Shown here piece by piece: positions 60,631-64,000 of a stretch of 64,000 nucleotides of DNA. Position 1 is the first letter of the stretch. Each line of letters begins with the position of its first letter. The notes under the pieces are model-generated. The model was not told the origin of the DNA, did not search any database, and worked only from the letters and a program-made list of their open reading frames with translations. The position numbers and the translations under genes were made by a program. The stretch comes from Paenibacillus silagei (lineage in GTDB: Bacteria > Bacillota > Bacilli > Paenibacillales > Paenibacillaceae), in assembly GCF_017874735.1 (NCBI RefSeq), contig NZ_JAGGLV010000027.1:32943-96942 (forward strand), written 5' to 3'.

Positions 60631-62709
60631 TTATGCTTTGGCCGCTGCGCGCTTCAGAATTGCAAGTCCATTCACTGCCAGCTTCAGCTCGGCCGGAACC
60701 GCTGCGCCGGATTCTACATCAGTATAGGCTTGTCCGTCCAGCGTCACTACTTGCTCGGAGCCGCTGAAATTCTGCACGAATACATACTCATGCTCACCAT
60801 CGGAACGCAGCTGGGCAGTTACACCGGTCGGAAGCTCACTGTTCAGTGTGCGGCTGATCCGCTCTTTTCCAGTAATTGCGGCGTACAGGTCCACATAGAA
60901 CTGCGCGTCCTTCACACGTGTTGCCAGATGATAAGCCTTACCCGCTCCCAGCTTGTTCACAGTGAGTGCAGGTCTGCCGGCATAGAAGTCGCTGCGGTAA
61001 TGACCCAGCGCCTCCGCGCCTTCGAGATGAATCAGCTCGGCGATCTCATGCGCATCGTATTCCCCGCTCAGCTTCAAGCTGTTGCCAGGGTCCAGCACCA
61101 GACCGTTCAGGTCGCGGCTGTGCAGCCCTTCTGTCTCTTCGGCCCAAATGCCCAGCGTTCTGCGCAGCGGTCCAGGGAAGCCGCCCAGGTGACACAGATC
61201 GGTCTCGCCGACCACTCCCGACCAATAGGTGGCAAGGAAGGTGCCGCCTTGCTCTACATACTTCTCAATCCGCTTCCCGTTCTCTTCGCTGATCAGGTAC
61301 AGCATAGGAGCAATCACCAGCTTGTAGCCGGACAGGTCATCGCCTGAGCCTACCACATCCACCGGAATTCCCAGCTCCCACAGTCCCCGGTAATGCTGAA
61401 GCACCGTCTCTTCATATTTCAGGCCGGAATTGCGGATACCTTGGGCATCCTTCACCGCCCAGCGGTTATCCCAGTCGAACAAAATGGCTGTCTCAGCAGG
61501 AGTTGTTGTACCTACAACATCCTCCAGTCCCGCCAGGGTACGGCCTACCTCAGCTACATCCCTGAAGACACGGGTCTCCGTGTGTCCGCTATGGTCGATC
61601 ACCGCGCCGTGGAATTTCTCGCTGGAGCCGCGGCTTTTACGCCACTGGAAGTACTGTACAGAATCTGAACCATGCGCTACTGCCTGGAGTGAGGACAGCT
61701 TGTGCATTCCCGGACGCTTCAGCTTGCTGACAATCTGCCAGTTCGTGAGGGAAGGCGTGCTTTCCATGAGAAGGAAAGGCTTCTTTTTGAAGCTGCGGTA
61801 CATATCATGGTGCATCGCTGTCCAAGCGGCCAGACGGGCGTCATCATCGTCCTCGGTATATCCCCAGTCCGGGTAAGCATCCCATGATACCACATCAAGA
61901 ATCTTCGCCATATTACGGTAGTCTACGCCGTCAATCATATGCATGTTGGTGGTCACCGGCAGGTCAGGGTTAAAGCCCCGCACCGCGTCAATCTCATGCT
62001 GGCAGAAGTTAATCGTCTGATCGCTTACGAACCGGCGCCAGTCCAGGTTAAGCCCGTGAACCTGAGTCTCACCATGCGGAGCAGGGGACTCGATCTGTTC
62101 CCAGGAAGTATACGTATGGCTCCAGAAGGTAGCCCACCAAGCGTGGTTCACCTCATCCAGATCATTATTGTACTTCACCTTGAGCCAGTCTCTGAAGGCA
62201 TCCTGACAGTAATTACAGTGACATTCGCCGCCGAATTCATTAGAGATATGCCAGCCGATCACTGCCGGGTGATGCGCATAACGCTCAGCAAGCTTGGAGT
62301 TGATCAGCGCTGTTTTTTCACGGTAGACCGGAGAAGTGAAGCAGTGATTATGACGGACGCCATGCAGGTTGCGCACCCGGTTCCGTTCCACCCGCAGCAC
62401 TTCAGGATACTTCTCGGACATCCATGCCGGACGCGCACCGCTCGGAGTAGCCAGGAACGCATAAATACCATTCTCCGCAAAACGGTCCAGCAGCTGGTCC
62501 ATCCACTCAAAGTTAAATACCCCTTCTTCGCGCTCCAGGGAGACCCAGGAGAAAATTCCGACAGACATGACATTACAGCCTGCCAGCTTCATCATACGGA
62601 TATCTTCTTCCAGCACCCCCGGATATTTCAGCCATTGCTCGGGATTATAGTCGGCGCCGTGAAGCATTACAGGAGCCTTGCTGCTGATTGCAGGAACTTT
62701 GCTGCTCAT
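60631..62709 (-). CDS. GH42 beta-galactosidase
   Basis: The protein has 692 residues. E158 (HISNEFGG) is the acid/base and E316 (LLMESTPS) the nucleophile of the TIM barrel. C123, C163, C165 and C168 form the zinc site of many GH42 enzymes. The C-terminal part is the trimerisation and beta-sandwich domain. There is no signal peptide; it acts on imported galactosides such as galacto-oligosaccharides or arabinogalactan fragments. GAGAGGATG precedes the ATG. It is divergent from an AraC regulator sharing an overlapping promoter region. Confidence 0.95.
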   Translation of the reverse strand: MSSKVPAISSKAPVMLHGADYNPEQWLKYPGVLEEDIRMMKLAGCNVMSVGIFSWVSLEREEGVFNFEWMDQLLDRFAENGIYAFLATPSGARPAWMSEKYPEVLRVERNRVRNLHGVRHNHCFTSPVYREKTALINSKLAERYAHHPAVIGWHISNEFGGECHCNYCQDAFRDWLKVKYNNDLDEVNHAWWATFWSHTYTSWEQIESPAPHGETQVHGLNLDWRRFVSDQTINFCQHEIDAVRGFNPDLPVTTNMHMIDGVDYRNMAKILDVVSWDAYPDWGYTEDDDDARLAAWTAMHHDMYRSFKKKPFLLMESTPSLTNWQIVSKLKRPGMHKLSSLQAVAHGSDSVQYFQWRKSRGSSEKFHGAVIDHSGHTETRVFRDVAEVGRTLAGLEDVVGTTTPAETAILFDWDNRWAVKDAQGIRNSGLKYEETVLQHYRGLWELGIPVDVVGSGDDLSGYKLVIAPMLYLISEENGKRIEKYVEQGGTFLATYWSGVVGETDLCHLGGFPGPLRRTLGIWAEETEGLHSRDLNGLVLDPGNSLKLSGEYDAHEIAELIHLEGAEALGHYRSDFYAGRPALTVNKLGAGKAYHLATRVKDAQFYVDLYAAITGKERISRTLNSELPTGVTAQLRSDGEHEYVFVQNFSGSEQVVTLDGQAYTDVESGAAVPAELKLAVNGLAILKRAAAKA

Positions 62710-62796
62710 ATTATTTCATCCTCTCGTTTAGGTGTGATGGTAGATGTCAGGATGGGACTTTTCACTGATACAATTTCTTCTGTGGCTCTGTCCCTC

Positions 62797-62826
62797 TTGC
62801 TTATAACGATTTACACTATTTATAAT
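62797..62826 (+). promoter_or_regulatory. promoter of the AraC-type gene
   Basis: TTGCTT (62797-62802) and TATAAT (62821-62826) are 18 bases apart, 74 bases before the start. It overlaps the opposite GH42 promoter, so the two compete for polymerase. Confidence 0.6.
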
Positions 62827-62846
62827 AAAGGATAATCCGTGATCAA
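62819..62846 (-). promoter_or_regulatory. promoter of the GH42 gene
   Basis: On the minus strand TTGATC (62841-62846) and TATAAA (62819-62824) are 16 bases apart, about 110 bases before the GH42 start. The -10 is shared with the AraC promoter on the other strand. Confidence 0.5.
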
Positions 62847-62899
62847 TGGTAGGATAATAATAGCGTTTGCATAGCACAAAATGAATATGAGGTGTTCGT

Positions 62900-63772
62900 A
62901 TGCTCCCCTTCTCTCTGATTGAAATGCCGCGTGACCTGAATGCTTTCCCTCTCTATCCGTACTCTGTCGGCCGTCATATCCAGTATCACCATGTGCGTCC
63001 TGCCGGATTCCCGGTGCATCAGATTTTCCTGATCCGCAGCGGCAGCGGGCGGTTCCGTGACCTGGAGGACGGCACCGAAACGGTGCTGCAGCCTGGGATG
63101 GCCTATGCATTTCCGCCTGACCGCGGGCATGAATATTATCCGTTATCCCACGAGCCGTGGCATGTCGGCTTCATCGGGTTCCACGGCAGCCAGTCTGCCT
63201 CCGTTCTGGAGGGTCTCAGCCTGCTGCCGCCAGCCCCGTTCCGCCTCGAACGGTTCGAGGAGTGCTGGGAGATGCTCGGCGGGATCTGGCACACGGTGAA
63301 TGGGAACAGCTCGGCGCGTCAGGAGGAACAGTCGATGCAGGACTTGTCGGTGACGCTGTACCGGCTGCTGCTGATGCTGCGCAGAAGTGAAGTCTCCACA
63401 GGTGCAGCGACCCGGCTGGAGAACGAAAACGTCCGCAACGAGGCACTGAACAAAGCAGTCAGCCTGATCAACGAGCATTTCACCGAGCCGCTGCTGATCA
63501 CCAATCTGGCGGCGGCTGTCGGTTATTCCGTCCAGCATTTCCAGCGTCTGTTCCTGCAGGAATACGGGGTCACTCCGCATAAGTATCTGCAGAACCTGCG
63601 GCTGCAGCGCGCCATGCAGATGCTGACCGAGGACCCTGAACGTCCCGTGCAGGATATCGCCCTCAACCTTGGCATGGAGACCAATTACTTCATCCGGGTC
63701 TTCCGCAAAGCCCATGGAGTGACTCCAGGGGTTATGCGCAGCCGGCTGCATCCGGGCAAGGATCAATCCTGA
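62900..63772 (+). CDS. AraC family regulator, probable galactoside regulator
   Basis: The protein has 290 residues. The cupin-like N-terminal domain has VHQIFLIRSGSGRFRD near 39-54 and PGMAYAFPPDRGHEYYP. Two helix-turn-helix motifs are near 199-218 (LLITNLAAAVGYSVQHFQRL) and 247-268 (VQDIALNLGMETNYFIRVF). GAGGTG is 6 bases before the ATG. The divergent GH42 beta-galactosidase gene is the likely target. Confidence 0.88.
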   Translation: MLPFSLIEMPRDLNAFPLYPYSVGRHIQYHHVRPAGFPVHQIFLIRSGSGRFRDLEDGTETVLQPGMAYAFPPDRGHEYYPLSHEPWHVGFIGFHGSQSASVLEGLSLLPPAPFRLERFEECWEMLGGIWHTVNGNSSARQEEQSMQDLSVTLYRLLLMLRRSEVSTGAATRLENENVRNEALNKAVSLINEHFTEPLLITNLAAAVGYSVQHFQRLFLQEYGVTPHKYLQNLRLQRAMQMLTEDPERPVQDIALNLGMETNYFIRVFRKAHGVTPGVMRSRLHPGKDQS

Positions 63773-64000
63773 TCTGCGCAGGGCAGCCGATAATCCCGGC
63801 CATAGCCACAGAGCTGTGCCAACCCGATGTGTTCGGTTTAATACGAAAATAAAAGTACCGGAAAACGCGCCGCAGACTGGGTTTTGACAAAAGAAGACCC
63901 ACCGGCCCAAAAAACGTTTCGTTTTTTTTGAAAAAGGGAAGACTATGGGGTAGGATTTAGTTGCACGCTATATCCTAACTGCTGGATATATTGCACATAC
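63773..64000. other. intergenic end of window, no gene seen
   Basis: The stretch holds an A6-CG / CG-T6 hairpin at 63909-63927 (possible terminator for the AraC-type gene) and, near 63970-63990, GCTATATCC/GGATATATTGC in inverted orientation, each beside a TTGCAC. No start codon with a ribosome binding site is visible. Confidence 0.4.

Overview
The window looks like chromosomal DNA of an endospore-forming, sugar-polymer-degrading member of the Bacillota, most likely Paenibacillus. This is inferred from the strong AGGAGG-type ribosome binding sites, the GerA/GerB/GerC spore germination genes, a collagen-like spore-surface protein, the miaB-ricA pair, YesM/YesN-type two-component control of sugar ABC transporters, and many AraC/glycoside hydrolase pairs. 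Most of the window is moderately GC-rich; roughly 4.1-7.3 kb is clearly AT-rich. I see no rRNA, tRNA, insertion sequence, CRISPR array or prophage.

Layout. 0-4 kb: start of an MFS transporter gene and a two-gene 2-oxoacid:ferredoxin oxidoreductase operon (PorGD and PorAB fusions). 4.3-7.3 kb: AT-rich island with a small RiPP-like locus (81-aa precursor ending in three cysteines, a radical SAM/SPASM maturase, and an unknown protein with one hydrophobic segment). 7.4-15.5 kb: secreted GH8 glucanase/chitosanase; NAD salvage operon (NrtR-like Nudix, nicotinamidase, nicotinate phosphoribosyltransferase); miaB-ricA; MerR regulator overlapping an MmpS-like lipoprotein gene. 15.5-17.4 kb: a 42-nt duplicate of part of the neighbouring flavin oxidoreductase gene, a six-unit 51-bp tandem hairpin array, and a collagen-like protein. 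17.4-27.2 kb: Old Yellow Enzyme, the rhamnose operon with its divergent DeoR repressor, an ankyrin protein, and an L-cysteine desulfidase/serine dehydratase-type enzyme. 27.4-34.3 kb: gnd-zwf and the ger genes (gerA-gerC-small membrane protein, with gerB divergent).

34.3-50 kb is a xylan/glucuronoxylan utilisation region: GH43 and GH52 beta-xylosidases, a GH88 unsaturated glucuronyl hydrolase, two AraC regulators, two ABC permeases, two near-identical solute-binding lipoproteins and a YesMN-type two-component system. No ABC ATPase is present, so a shared MsmX/MsmK-type ATPase elsewhere is expected. 50-60 kb: YdcF-like protein, phosphotransferase, YbaK deacylase, YolD-like protein, aspartase, an unknown 557-aa protein and a kduI-deoR-kduD operon that would process the keto-deoxyuronate products of GH88-type enzymes. 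60-64 kb: GH42 beta-galactosidase and a divergent AraC regulator.

The least explained signals are the RiPP-like island (4.3-7.3 kb) and the 51-bp tandem hairpin array (15670-15958), whose stem-closing pair changes in a compensatory way between units.
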